This document shows, in pieces, positions 1 to 8,430 of a stretch of DNA of 38,474 nt; position 1 is the first letter of the stretch, and each line of letters opens with the position of its first letter. The notes beneath the pieces are model-generated. The model was not told where the DNA came from. It saw only the letters and a program-made list of their open reading frames with translations, and did no database searches. This DNA is from VRUB01 sp046758085. Its GTDB lineage: Bacteria > Pseudomonadota > Gammaproteobacteria > Acidiferrobacterales > SPGG2. A program made the position numbers and the translations under genes. Location: the NCBI GenBank assembly GCA_046758085.1, contig JBHHZP010000013.1, positions 1 to 38,474 on the forward strand. The letters run 5' to 3'.

Positions 1-291
1 AATCACGGTGGTTGTGTCAATGGCGCTCACCATACGCACGGCCTGCAGGCTCCCCGACGAAGTACCCTGATAGACCATAAAACCCATCAAGTCGACCGGT
101 GAGCCATCGGTATTTGAGACAGGCGGCAACCAGGACAGCACCGCCGCACCGGTGCCGGTTGGTGCCCGTCCTTCCGGGGTGAAAGGAGGTGGGCCCGATG
201 CCGATTCGCCCTCCCCGCAACCGGTCAAGGCGAAGATGAAAAATGAGACAATTAAAAAGGCGACGAGGTTCCTTGGCCTTGCTTTACCCAT
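1..291 (-). CDS. Lipoprotein with fibronectin type III-like domain (5' part only)
   Basis: The reading frame starts with ATG at 291 and stays open to the left edge (97 codons), so the C-terminal part lies outside the window. The N-terminus has basic residues, a hydrophobic run (about residues 9-22) and a lipobox LTGC with the lipidated cysteine at residue 25, so it is probably a membrane-anchored lipoprotein. After a Gly/Pro-rich linker, residues 50-97 look like the first strands of a fibronectin type III domain (AVLSWLPP, then NTDGSPV, then GFMVYQGTSSG). Such proteins are usually surface or periplasmic binding or adhesion modules; the ligand is unknown. There is no clear Shine-Dalgarno, but an in-frame stop closely upstream leaves this as the only ATG start. 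Confidence 0.75.
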   Translation of the reverse strand, partial: MGKARPRNLVAFLIVSFFIFALTGCGEGESASGPPPFTPEGRAPTGTGAAVLSWLPPVSNTDGSPVDLMGFMVYQGTSSGSLQAVRMVSAIDTTTVI

Positions 292-510
292 CCTAATGGC
301 CCGTTCAGTCGATGAAGGTAGTCAGACTCTGCCCATACTGGACATACGTAACCCACACCCACCCACGAACGCGGCATTGTGCCGCAATACTTGTGAAGAA
401 ATCACGCTATGGCGGATTAACGGAATGTTGGGGCAGATAAACAGGCAATTTTTACCCAGAGCAGTAAGTACATCCCTTTTAAGGCTCGCCGGTGTCAGCG
501 ACCGGTGACT

Positions 511-780
511 GGTGGAGCCCCGCCGCGCCCCGGGCAAAGCCCCGCAGGGGGCGCGGACAGGGCGAGGCGGGAAAAGACGGCGGTCCGGTGGATCGCCGTC
601 CCGCCGAGCGGGCGCGCCACGGACGGTGCGCCCCGGGCTTTCAAGCGCAGCAGGGAAAGCGCAGCGCTGAAAGCCGCGCCCGAGCGCTGAGACAGGGAAT
701 GTCTCGTCGCGAGGCTCCGGGGCGCGGCGGATACAGGCGAAACCCTGGATCCGGGGGCGGACACCGGCGAGACGCCGTGT
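511..780. ncRNA. Candidate structured RNA (multi-hairpin GC-rich segment)
   Basis: No convincing protein is encoded in 292-1049. Within it, at least five hairpins follow each other: 523-531 with 548-556 (with an inner GGGC-AAA-GCCC), 566-571/577-582 with 594-605 (an AAAAG bulge), 610-615 with 628-633, 636-648 with 664-675 (12 pairs, one bulge) and 689-694 with 700-705 (GAGACA-GGGAA-TGTCTC). A perfect 12-bp long-range helix (520-531 with 719-730) could close the whole set and competes with the first hairpin. A further CGGCG-AGA-CGCCG hairpin (765-777) precedes a TA-rich stretch. It matches no RNA family I recognise (not RNase P, SRP, 6S or tmRNA by their conserved blocks). The strand is undetermined, and a folded DNA repeat is the alternative. 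Confidence 0.4.
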
Positions 781-1049
781 GTGAACTATTTTATGCTCCG
801 CGTAGTATGTGCCGTGACCACCGTATCGGAGGGCCTGCATCCATGAAGCAATAACGAAAGATCCCTTTTGCTGGCGGCAGCATTGTAAGAACTCGCTCCA
901 GATCCATGCGCCTTTCCTCCGCTTGAACGCCTGGCTGGCGCCTGAGGATAAACAATAGGCGTGTACAGCGATTCGTCTAGACGGGATCATGCTTAATACT
1001 AGCCGCAGTGCTGGAGCTACCCCATGGTTCCGGTGGAGGAGAACAGGCT

Positions 1050-1415
1050 ATGAGCAGAGTAACCGCGTACATTTGCACAACGATACAGCGTGGTGTCAAT
1101 GGATCGGGTAAGCGCGAAGACTTTACCGCGCCGACCTTGCCAGAGCTGATAGACCATCTCGTTGAACTATGCTCGTCTAGCTGCGAGATCCAGGGTATAT
1201 GGGAACTGCGTGAGGGGCCCGATGGTCACGACGAGAAAAGGGCGTTGAGTCTGGACGAACATTCTTACACGGATCCGATGCGCAAGTGGTGGTGGTACGA
1301 CCGGGCTGCCATGCTGCAAGTCACTGACCGCCGGCACCGACGCAGGTATCTAAGCGATTCCGACCGGCTGGTCGCCCACTGGGGGATCGACGACACCTGT
1401 GCCCGGAGTGAATAG
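1050..1415 (+). CDS. Hypothetical protein, 121 aa
   Basis: I do not recognise this protein. The start chosen is the ATG at 1050, which has a good Shine-Dalgarno (GGAGGAG, 1035-1041) about 8 nt upstream; a longer frame from 1008 lacks one. The product is soluble, has no signal peptide or membrane segment, and is rich in Trp and charged residues near the middle (KWWWYD) with an Arg/His-rich stretch after it (DRRHRRRY). The gene converges on glyA and overlaps its last 66 nt, which makes one of the two 3' ends suspicious. The clear ribosome binding site is the main support that it is translated. Confidence 0.5.
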   Translation: MSRVTAYICTTIQRGVNGSGKREDFTAPTLPELIDHLVELCSSSCEIQGIWELREGPDGHDEKRALSLDEHSYTDPMRKWWWYDRAAMLQVTDRRHRRRYLSDSDRLVAHWGIDDTCARSE

Positions 1416-2723
1416 ATTGTGATCGGTTGATGGGGTTGGCCTGATGCACGATGTCCCGCCTGATTCATCCAGTCCCGGTACTGGAAACCGCTCGCACAGG
1501 CGGCGTACCTGTTGGTCAAGGTGTTTCATCATTTCCATGTTGTCTTTCGAATCCAAAGCCGTGCAAATCCAATCCGCCAACTGCTCCATCTCGGTTTCTG
1601 CCATCCCCCGCGTAGTCGCAGCGGGCGTGCCAAGGCGAACCCCACTAGGCCTCCATGGTGGGCGCAGATCATCAGGGATCAACTGCTTGTTGACCGTGAT
1701 CGAGATCGTGCCCAGGACCTTCTCCGCGATGCTTCCATCGAAGTCAAAACTCTCTACGATGTTCACCACCATCATGTGATTTCTGGTACCACCCGTTACC
1801 AGCTTGCAGCCTTTCTCCTTCAGGGAGTTGGCGAGCGCAACCGCGTTTTTTAGTACCTGTCGTGCGTATGCCCGAAACTCCGGTTGCAACGCTTTGCCCA
1901 GGGCAATGGCAATACCGGCAATAGCGTTCATATGAGGGCCGCCTTGTAACCCCGGGAAGACTGCTTGATCGATTTTTTTCGCATATTCTCGCTTGCACAA
2001 GATCATGCCGCCGCGGGGGCCGCGTAATGATTTGTGCGTGGTAGTCGTAACGATGTCGAATCCTTCATGAAAGGGATTTCCCATAGCGCCGCCGGCAATC
2101 AAACCACCGATATGCGATACATCGGCCATAGCCAGAGCGCCGACTGTATCGGCGATCTTCCGGAACTCGGCATAGTCATAATCACCCGGGTAGGAGGAAT
2201 AGCCACACAAAACAATCTTCGGTTTTGCCTCTCTCGCAAGCGCCATAACCCGGTCAAAATCGATTTCACCCGTACTTGCGTCAGTCTTGTAGGGTATAAA
2301 TCTGAAGATTTTACCCATGTGTGAAACCGGAGCACCGTGGGTCAGATGACCGCCATGGCTTAGATCCATGGCCAATACCGCGTCGCCCGGGTCGAGAAAT
2401 GCCATGTACACGGCTTGGTTCATAGGCGAGCCGCTCAATGGCTGGACGTTGGCATGCTCGCAACCAAACAGTTGCTTGGCTCGCTCGATGGCCAACGTCT
2501 CAATCCGGTCTGTGAATTCCTGGCCACCGTAATAGCGGCGGCCCGGATAGCCCTCCGAGTACTTGTTGGCAAAAACACTGCCGTTGGCGCAGTAGACCTC
2601 CGGGTAGGTATAATTCTCAGAGGGGATCAGCTCGATGCCGTTACGCTGGCGTGTTTCTTCACCGATGAGGGCATCAAAGACGTCAGGATCGTATTGTTGA
2701 AGCAGTGCGCGGTGGGTACTCAT
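1350..2723 (-). CDS. glyA: Serine hydroxymethyltransferase
   Basis: A PLP enzyme that interconverts serine plus tetrahydrofolate with glycine plus 5,10-methylene-THF, feeding one-carbon units to purine, thymidylate and methionine synthesis in the cytoplasm. The family signature is clear: NKYSEGYPGRRYYGG near residues 53-67, DLSHGGHLTHG at 120-130, and the Schiff-base lysine K231 in TTTTHKSLRGPRGG. The ATG start has a strong AGGAGG (2730-2735). At 457 aa it is longer than the usual 410-430; the frame continues about 40 residues past the normal CxRFPV-type end and overlaps the convergent ORF. Several core segments differ from the common GlyA (NYTYPEVYCANGSV in place of the usual NFVSPAV type), so it may be a second, divergent SHMT type. 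A ZTP riboswitch leader precedes it. Confidence 0.93.
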   Translation of the reverse strand: MSTHRALLQQYDPDVFDALIGEETRQRNGIELIPSENYTYPEVYCANGSVFANKYSEGYPGRRYYGGQEFTDRIETLAIERAKQLFGCEHANVQPLSGSPMNQAVYMAFLDPGDAVLAMDLSHGGHLTHGAPVSHMGKIFRFIPYKTDASTGEIDFDRVMALAREAKPKIVLCGYSSYPGDYDYAEFRKIADTVGALAMADVSHIGGLIAGGAMGNPFHEGFDIVTTTTHKSLRGPRGGMILCKREYAKKIDQAVFPGLQGGPHMNAIAGIAIALGKALQPEFRAYARQVLKNAVALANSLKEKGCKLVTGGTRNHMMVVNIVESFDFDGSIAEKVLGTISITVNKQLIPDDLRPPWRPSGVRLGTPAATTRGMAETEMEQLADWICTALDSKDNMEMMKHLDQQVRRLCERFPVPGLDESGGTSCIRPTPSTDHNLFTPGTGVVDPPVGDQPVGIA

Positions 2724-2746
2724 GACCGTCCTCCTGGAGCTGAGTT

Positions 2747-2766
2747 ACTCACACCTCGATGTGAGT
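2747..2766 (-). promoter_or_regulatory. Leader hairpin between ZTP aptamer and glyA ribosome binding site
   Basis: On the transcript strand ACTCACATCGAGGTGTGAGT forms a perfect 7-bp stem with a 6-nt loop and shares its first base with the end of the aptamer. It is followed by the glyA ribosome binding site, not by a U-run, so it is a likely part of a translational rather than a termination-type expression platform (inference). Confidence 0.5.
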
Positions 2767-2836
2767 GCCCAGGCGAACGGCATGACGGTTGCGTGCTCCC
2801 CGGTGGTTATCCACCCGTTCTCGCCAGTTACACGCG
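2766..2836 (-). promoter_or_regulatory. ZTP riboswitch (pfl motif) upstream of glyA
   Basis: The minus strand carries the aptamer's conserved pieces in order: ACTGGCG (2822-2828), a GTGG-ATAA-CCAC hairpin followed by CGGGGAG, and downstream GCCG..CGCCTGGGCA (2766-2775), which pairs back to ACTGGCG. These are hallmarks of the ZTP/ZMP riboswitch, known to control purine and one-carbon genes such as glyA, purH and fhs. ZTP/ZMP accumulates when 10-formyl-THF is short, and here it would switch on serine hydroxymethyltransferase. The aptamer begins about 8 nt after the proposed -10 element, consistent with a leader that is almost entirely riboswitch. Confidence 0.85.
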
Positions 2837-2843
2837 CGATTAG

Positions 2844-2871
2844 ATTATCCGATCTTGCGTGGCGATGCAAA
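2844..2871 (-). promoter_or_regulatory. Putative sigma-70 promoter for riboswitch-glyA
   Basis: On the minus strand TTTGCA (2866-2871), a 16-bp spacer and GATAAT (2844-2849) give a reasonable -35/-10 pair. The implied transcript start near 2836 falls at the 5' edge of the ZTP aptamer, which supports the assignment. The rest of the 2872-3097 gap shows no gene and only a short CACAC/GTGTG inverted repeat. Confidence 0.45.
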
Positions 2872-3097
2872 TGCCAAATCGCACGCGGCATGGAATGCAA
2901 AACGCCTGCGTGGGTTGCCGTCGGCATAAGAAACAAGTAGCTTCGCCTGTATGACGTGTACGCATAAGGCGGTGGGCACACAGATACCAGTGTGTGGCGA
3001 AAACCACAGGTGGGTGCCTGCGTGCGCTCGGTAGTATCGAGGCCGGGTGTCACAAGCCCGAGAAACCGCGCTATTGCCGCGTTGGAGGGGAAAAATC

Positions 3098-3487
3098 GTG
3101 ATTAAGCACACCGGGGGCTGTCATTGTGGCAGAGTACGATTCGAGGTCGTGGCCCCCGACGAAATCGAGGTGTCAGAGTGTAACTGCTCGATCTGCAGCA
3201 AGTCAGGCTATCTCGGCCTTATTGTGCCGCGATCACGCTTCAGATTATTCAAGGGTTCGGAATGCCTCACAACCTACAAGTTCAACACGGGCACGGCGAG
3301 GCACCTATTCTGCCGGTATTGCGGCATCAAGTCGTTTTACGTCCCCCGCTCGCACCCCGAAGGGTATAACGTAAACGCCCGATGTCTGGACCCGGGGACG
3401 GTCAATAAAATGACCATCAGGCCCTCCGATGGCCGCGAGTGGGAAAAACAGTATCCACTGGGCAGAGGCGAGATCCTGCCGGAGTGA
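3098..3487 (+). CDS. GFA/CENP-V family zinc protein
   Basis: Small (129 aa) zinc-binding protein of the GFA family (named for glutathione-dependent formaldehyde-activating enzyme), a Mss4-like fold. The metal ligands are visible: GGCHCG at residues 6-11, CNCSIC in the middle and CRYCG further on, the usual pairs of cysteines. The GTG at 3098 is preferred because GGAGGGG (3084-3090) lies 7 nt upstream and because family members start just before the GGCHCG motif; an ATG at 3047 would add 17 unusual residues. Most members have no proven substrate, so formaldehyde-glutathione activity should not be assumed. It stands alone, convergent with the next gene. Confidence 0.85.
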   Translation: MIKHTGGCHCGRVRFEVVAPDEIEVSECNCSICSKSGYLGLIVPRSRFRLFKGSECLTTYKFNTGTARHLFCRYCGIKSFYVPRSHPEGYNVNARCLDPGTVNKMTIRPSDGREWEKQYPLGRGEILPE

Positions 3488-3503
3488 AACTCGCCTGCGT
3501 CTG

Positions 3504-4397
3504 TTACCTGTCGCCTGCGGCCTGCTCAATTGCCGCGACGACCTCGGCGTAGTGCTGCGGCGCGTTGTCGCCGAAGCGCGATTTGAGGCCGGCGCTCGCG
3601 GCCATCAAGATCCTTCGCGCCGCCGCATCCGCCATGATGGGCTCTATGCCCATGGCTCTCAGGGTCCGGGCGACCTCCTCCATCTCATGCGCGCGGCGCT
3701 CGCCGTGAATCGCGGTGCGCCCAATCAGATAGTGCGCGAGCTTGTTCCAGTCGATGCCCGGGTAGCCGGTCCCTACGTACTCCAGCACACGCTCGGCCAC
3801 CCCATAGCGCGACGCCGCGAGCACGCACTCCAGAAACAACGCTTCGAGGCCTTTTACAACGATGCTGCGAAACATCTTGGTCGCCGTGGCGCGGCCGATC
3901 CCGGGCCCGAAGTTCTCCAGCGCCATGCCATAAGCAGACAGCCGCGCCATCAGCTCGGGTACGGCCTCGCCACAGAGCAGCATCGGCACCTTGTGGCCAA
4001 GCGGGGGCACACCGGCCATGACCGCCGCCTCGACGAAACGCGCGCCACAGGCGACGATGATGTCCGCGATCTGCTGCTTCACCTCCGGCGAGGTCGAATT
4101 GAGATCCATGTAGAAGTGCCGCCCGCCCAAGTGAGGAGCGGCCGCCTCAGCCACGGTTACGGCCGCAGAGGAAACCACGGTCGACATAACAATCTCGCTG
4201 CATCGGGCGAGCTCATCCAGGGACTCGACTAGTGCAACGTCTGCATCGCCGGCGCGCATCTCAATCGTGACGCGCCGTGTTGGATCACTACGTGCCACAT
4301 CGTATGCGCAGATTGATGGCACTCCCGCCTCGCGAAGCCCTTTGGCAATGTGGTAACCCGCCTCGCCGAAACCAATGAATCCGATACTTATATCCAC
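3504..4397 (-). CDS. NAD(P)-dependent oxidoreductase, 6PGDH-like with DUF1932-type C-terminus
   Basis: A 297-aa member of the beta-hydroxyacid dehydrogenase superfamily. The Rossmann motif GFIGFGEAG (residues 6-14) binds the dinucleotide; the N-terminal half also has DLNSTSPEVKQQ and GARFVEAAVMAGVPPLGHKVP, typical of the 6-phosphogluconate/3-hydroxyisobutyrate dehydrogenase family. The C-terminal helical half with the KMFRSIVVKGLEAL segment looks like the DUF1932 domain. The start is GTG with AGGAAGGG a few bases upstream. The substrate is unknown, probably a short 3-hydroxy acid. The neighbour on the same strand (EEP family, 4456) is close but shows no functional link. Confidence 0.8.
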   Translation of the reverse strand: MDISIGFIGFGEAGYHIAKGLREAGVPSICAYDVARSDPTRRVTIEMRAGDADVALVESLDELARCSEIVMSTVVSSAAVTVAEAAAPHLGGRHFYMDLNSTSPEVKQQIADIIVACGARFVEAAVMAGVPPLGHKVPMLLCGEAVPELMARLSAYGMALENFGPGIGRATATKMFRSIVVKGLEALFLECVLAASRYGVAERVLEYVGTGYPGIDWNKLAHYLIGRTAIHGERRAHEMEEVARTLRAMGIEPIMADAAARRILMAASAGLKSRFGDNAPQHYAEVVAAIEQAAGDR

Positions 4398-4455
4398 GCT
4401 ACCCTTCCTGTCGAGCTACTTCGGCAACTTGCCCCGTACAAGTACTGGGCTTGGC

Positions 4456-5325
4456 TCATAGCTCGATCTCGACCCACAGTGGTTGATGATCCGAGCCCTG
4501 CGCCTCGACGTCGACGCGGGCAGCGCGCACGACGTCACCTAAGCCTGTGCTTACGAAAACGTAATCGATACGAACATCGCCGTCGGGGCGTAGCTCTGTC
4601 GCGCCACCCTGCGGATCATTGCCCGCTGCAAGCCAGGCATCCACAAAACCGTCAAGTGCTGTGAGGCGACCGTATTTTTCGTCGAACCCACCCACAATCA
4701 TCTCATACTCGGGCGAATCGGGCCGGGCGTTGAAATCACCCAGCAGGATCGCCTCGCGCGGCATCGGTGGTGCCGGCAACTCGTCCGCCCAATCGCTGCG
4801 CCTGCTTCCGACTGACCAGACGCTGCCTGCGCCAGGGGCACGGCGGTGGATATCCAGCAGCTGCGCGACCTGATCCTGGCGCTCGCGACTGGAAACATGA
4901 CCGGGGTGCACGGAGTACAGGCGAACGGCGCCGCGCGGGCAGTGAATAACACCTTCGAGCGCTGCACGTTGGAAAGTGAGCTGGTTAACCAGGCCGGCCT
5001 TCGGCAGCATGTGGTTGCGTGCCGACAGGATGGGGGTGCGTGACATGAGCAGATTGCCAAACTGCCATCGGCGGTTATGGAGCTGACCGCGCTCGTCCGT
5101 GAAGCTGGCATCGACATCGATCCCCGGCCCGTAAACCCGGTGATACCCCGGCAACAGCGCGACCAGCGCGGCCACCTGGTCGACGAGACCGGAGCGCTTG
5201 CCGTAACGCTCCACCTCTTGCATGGCAATGACGTCGGCGCCTTCGACCTCCCGGGCGATGCGCCCGAGATCGAAGCGGCCGTCTTTGCCCTGACCGAACT
5301 GGATATTGTAGGTAACCAGCCTCAT
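4456..5325 (-). CDS. Endonuclease/exonuclease/phosphatase family protein
   Basis: A 289-aa single-domain protein of the metal-dependent EEP fold (DNase I/sphingomyelinase/inositol phosphatase superfamily). The motif series is complete: TYNIQFG near the N-terminus, MQEVE (metal-binding Glu), GDFNARPDSPEY (catalytic Asp/Asn), RIDYVFVS and SDHQPLWVE (catalytic Asp-His) at the end. It hydrolyses a phosphodiester or phosphomonoester; the substrate cannot be told from sequence. No signal peptide, so probably cytoplasmic. The ATG at 5325 fits the family N-terminus (MRLVTYN); a GTG four codons earlier is possible. Confidence 0.85.
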   Translation of the reverse strand: MRLVTYNIQFGQGKDGRFDLGRIAREVEGADVIAMQEVERYGKRSGLVDQVAALVALLPGYHRVYGPGIDVDASFTDERGQLHNRRWQFGNLLMSRTPILSARNHMLPKAGLVNQLTFQRAALEGVIHCPRGAVRLYSVHPGHVSSRERQDQVAQLLDIHRRAPGAGSVWSVGSRRSDWADELPAPPMPREAILLGDFNARPDSPEYEMIVGGFDEKYGRLTALDGFVDAWLAAGNDPQGGATELRPDGDVRIDYVFVSTGLGDVVRAARVDVEAQGSDHQPLWVEIEL

Positions 5326-5435
5326 GACGATAGGCACCCTCTGCTATTACATTGTCACGACCATAATGCGGCGGGTCAAATGGCGGCGCAGCACAGAGGG
5401 TATAAGCCGCCGGCACCACTGCTTCGGACCCACAC

Positions 5436-8264
5436 TTAACACCGGGAGCGCGCGCAGCTGTCGACCAGGTAGACGATGGAACGATAGTACCGGCCGCTGT
5501 GCAGCGATAGCCCGATCTCACACGTACGGCTGGTCGAGTAACCCGATGCGCATTCAGCCGGCAACGATGCGCGCAGACTACGTAATGCGCTCGCGCTGAG
5601 CTCCGGTTGCGTGAAACCCTTGTCCCCGGCCCAACCACAACAGCCGACGTCGGCTGGAACGATCACCTCGCGCGCGCACGTCTCGGCAATTCTTTGCAGC
5701 TTGGCCCCAAGGGCCATGGTGCGCGCGCTACACGTAGCATGCACAGCGACGGTCTCGGGTATGCACTGCCATGTCATGCGCCCTAACAGGTGGTCATGAA
5801 TAAACTCGGTGATGTCTAGCAATTTCACACGCTTTTCCAGCATCTGACGCAAGCGCAGCGTGCAAGGACTGGTGTCGCAGATCACCGGATCCTCACCGTT
5901 GCGGCTTGCCTCGCGCAACGCTGTCCCCAGCTCTCCGGCCTTGGCATTCGCTTGTGCCAGCAACCCCTTGCTCTCGAACGCCATACCACAGCAGAGGCGC
6001 TCGCAGTTATCCGGAAAGACCACATCGTATCCCGCCCTTTGCAGCAAGGCGTGGGTTTTGACCGGCAGCGAATCGCGCTCCGGATCGCCGCGCGCAGGGC
6101 CCATGGTGCGACTGACACAACTCGCAAAGTACACTACGCGCGGTCCATCTCCCGTGGCACGTGTGGTGCGCTTTGGCATTTTCGCCACCGTGGGCAGGTA
6201 GGGGTTCCATTGCGGTATACGATTACCCGAAATCCTGCGCGCACCGTGCGTGAAGCGCTGCATCAGCGATGTTCCCAAGACCGCGTGGGCCGCGTTGACG
6301 GTGCCGAGCGCAAAACGCACCCCCTGGGATGCGGCGGCAAAATGGTTGGCCAACCAGCCTGCGGTACGTGCCCGCGCCCGCCCCACCCCGGCACCACGCA
6401 TGATCTTCACTATGCGGCCGGTGTCGATACCCACCGGACAGCTCAGTGCACACAGACCATCGGCTGCACACGTGTCGACACCCGCATACTGAAAAAGCGT
6501 GCGCAAACTCCGCAAGCGTGCGGCATCTTCGCCCGTGGCCTGCAAGCGTGCAAGCTCGCGCAAACCGACGATGCGTTGTCTCGGAGTCAAGCTCAGATCG
6601 CGCGACGGGCAGGTCAGCTCGCAGAATCCGCACTCGATACACTTGTCTACCGCCGGATCGACCGGGAACAGCGGCTTGAAATTCTTGACATGCACCTCAC
6701 GGTCGTTGTTTAGGATGACCCCGGGATTGAGAATATTGTCGGGGTCGATAATCGATTTGAGCTCGCGCATCAGCGCGTACGCCTCATGGCCCCATTCGAG
6801 CTCCACATAAGGCGCCATGTTCCGGCCGGTGCCATGCTCACCTTTGAGCGAGCCGTCGTACTTGCGGACCACCAACCCGACGAACTCGTGCATAAAGCGC
6901 TGATAGCGCTCGATCTCCCCGGGCCGGGCGAAATCTTCCGTGAACACAAAATGCAGGTTACCTTCCATAGCGTGGCCGAGGATGATTGCCTGGTCGTAGC
7001 TATGTTTCCTAAGCAGTTTTTGCAGGTCCAACGTTGCGGACGCCAGCTGTTCCATCGGGAACACGACATCTTCGACGATGACGACCGTGCCGGGCTCACG
7101 CATGGCACCAACCGAGGGATACAGGCCTTTTCGTATGTTCCACAGTTGGGTGTACTCCTCTGATTTGTCAGTGAAACACACGGGTAACACGGTCTTCACA
7201 GCAGCAATCGATTGTTCGATTATGTTGATATTCCGCTTGAGTGCCGCAGTGTGGTGGGCCCGTGTTTCTATCAGCAATGCGGCCGCTTCATCCGCAAGCT
7301 GCTTGAGCGCACGCGGCATACCTGGTTGGTCTTGCACCGAGCGAAGCGAGGCGCGGTCCATGAGCTCTACTGCAACCACCGGCTGGCCTCTGAGCAAGGT
7401 CGCAGCCTCGCACGCGGTCTTAATGTCAGGAAACAGAACCAGGGCTGTTGCCTTGTGTGGAGGGTCATCGACCGTGCGGTAGGTGATGGCCGCGATAAAA
7501 CCCAGTGTCCCCTCGGAGCCGATCATCAGGTGCTGCAGGATATCGATAGGATCTTCGAAATCGACCAGTGCGTTGAGGCTATAGCCGTTGGTGTTTCTGA
7601 TCTTGAACTTGTGGCGGATGCGTTCGGCGAGCATCGTGTTGGTGCGCGTCTCACATGCCAGGCGATCGAGCCTGTCAAGCAGCCCGCGGTGGCTCCGCTT
7701 GAAGGCGCTGCGACTGCTCTGATCACTCGTATCGAGCACCGAGCCATCCGCGAGAATGATGCGTGCGCTGGCGAGCGTGTGGTAACTGTTTTGCGCTAAC
7801 ACGCAGCACATGCCACTGGCGTTGTTGGCGGCGATACCGCCGATCTTGGCGGCATTGATGGATGCCGGATCCGGTCCGATCTTTTTGTGAAACCGTGTCA
7901 GGTACTGGTTCGCCCGCCCACCGACAACGCCGGGCTGCAGCCGAATCTCGGATGCGTCGGGACTGATCTCATACCCCTGCCATTCGTCGCCCAAGACCAT
8001 CAGGAGGGAATCCGTAACCGCCTGTCCGGACACACTGGTTCCCGCCGCGCGGAACGTGATGGGCGTGCCATGCGTGCGCGCCAGGCGCAATATACGCGAC
8101 ACTTCTTTCTCGGTTTCCACCTTGACGACCAGCTTCGGGATCAGCCGATAAAAACTCGCATCGGTACCATAGGCCAGCGTGCGAAGCGGGTCGTCGATGA
8201 GACGTGAGTTTGGAATAAATGCCAAAAGCTCCCGGGACAACCGTTCGTAGGGTTCAGGTAGCAC
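5436..8264 (-). CDS. FAD-binding and (Fe-S)-binding oxidoreductase (D-lactate/D-2-hydroxyacid dehydrogenase type)
   Basis: Predicted 942-aa flavo-iron-sulfur protein oxidising a D-2-hydroxyacid and passing electrons to a carrier or the quinone pool. Domains in order: PCMH-type FAD domain (RAAGTSVSGQA near residues 70-80, then IGPDPASINAAKIGG), FAD-oxidase C-terminal domain, two ferredoxin-like 4Fe-4S motifs (CIECGFCELTCP near 540 and CAADGLCALSCP near 605), then two cysteine-rich CCG domains (LCCGMAFESKG near 760, GCCGWAGDKGF near 880). Length and order match the bacterial fused D-lactate dehydrogenases. The GTG at 8264 has AAGG upstream; the open frame extends to 8552, but that part would overlap the divergent gene. 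Divergent to a tartrate/D-malate dehydrogenase, so D-2-hydroxy-dicarboxylates are possible substrates (inference). Confidence 0.88.
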   Translation of the reverse strand: MLPEPYERLSRELLAFIPNSRLIDDPLRTLAYGTDASFYRLIPKLVVKVETEKEVSRILRLARTHGTPITFRAAGTSVSGQAVTDSLLMVLGDEWQGYEISPDASEIRLQPGVVGGRANQYLTRFHKKIGPDPASINAAKIGGIAANNASGMCCVLAQNSYHTLASARIILADGSVLDTSDQSSRSAFKRSHRGLLDRLDRLACETRTNTMLAERIRHKFKIRNTNGYSLNALVDFEDPIDILQHLMIGSEGTLGFIAAITYRTVDDPPHKATALVLFPDIKTACEAATLLRGQPVVAVELMDRASLRSVQDQPGMPRALKQLADEAAALLIETRAHHTAALKRNINIIEQSIAAVKTVLPVCFTDKSEEYTQLWNIRKGLYPSVGAMREPGTVVIVEDVVFPMEQLASATLDLQKLLRKHSYDQAIILGHAMEGNLHFVFTEDFARPGEIERYQRFMHEFVGLVVRKYDGSLKGEHGTGRNMAPYVELEWGHEAYALMRELKSIIDPDNILNPGVILNNDREVHVKNFKPLFPVDPAVDKCIECGFCELTCPSRDLSLTPRQRIVGLRELARLQATGEDAARLRSLRTLFQYAGVDTCAADGLCALSCPVGIDTGRIVKIMRGAGVGRARARTAGWLANHFAAASQGVRFALGTVNAAHAVLGTSLMQRFTHGARRISGNRIPQWNPYLPTVAKMPKRTTRATGDGPRVVYFASCVSRTMGPARGDPERDSLPVKTHALLQRAGYDVVFPDNCERLCCGMAFESKGLLAQANAKAGELGTALREASRNGEDPVICDTSPCTLRLRQMLEKRVKLLDITEFIHDHLLGRMTWQCIPETVAVHATCSARTMALGAKLQRIAETCAREVIVPADVGCCGWAGDKGFTQPELSASALRSLRASLPAECASGYSTSRTCEIGLSLHSGRYYRSIVYLVDSCARSRC

Positions 8265-8430
8265 GTAATTACCTTTTGTCGGCAAAGCTTGTGGCCCGTA
8301 ATGCCATGTCAGCGACCCGTTTCTGTGATCAACCAGCCGGCACCTGCACGAGACAGGGCAATGACACAGTGTGTAGACGTAGAGTAAACTGAACTCACGA
8401 CCAAATCTATCGCGTACCGAGAGAAATAAT

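Noticed and set aside
152..508. Plus-strand frame of 118 codons antisense to the lipoprotein gene
   Set aside because: The minus-strand frame shows a lipobox and an FN3-like domain, whereas this one shows no recognisable feature.
322..990. Long open frame on the minus strand (222 codons) in the first intergenic region
   Set aside because: It runs through the hairpin-rich GC segment, its product is Arg/Pro/Ala-rich with no family resemblance, and it has no ribosome binding site; typical of chance open frames in GC-rich DNA.
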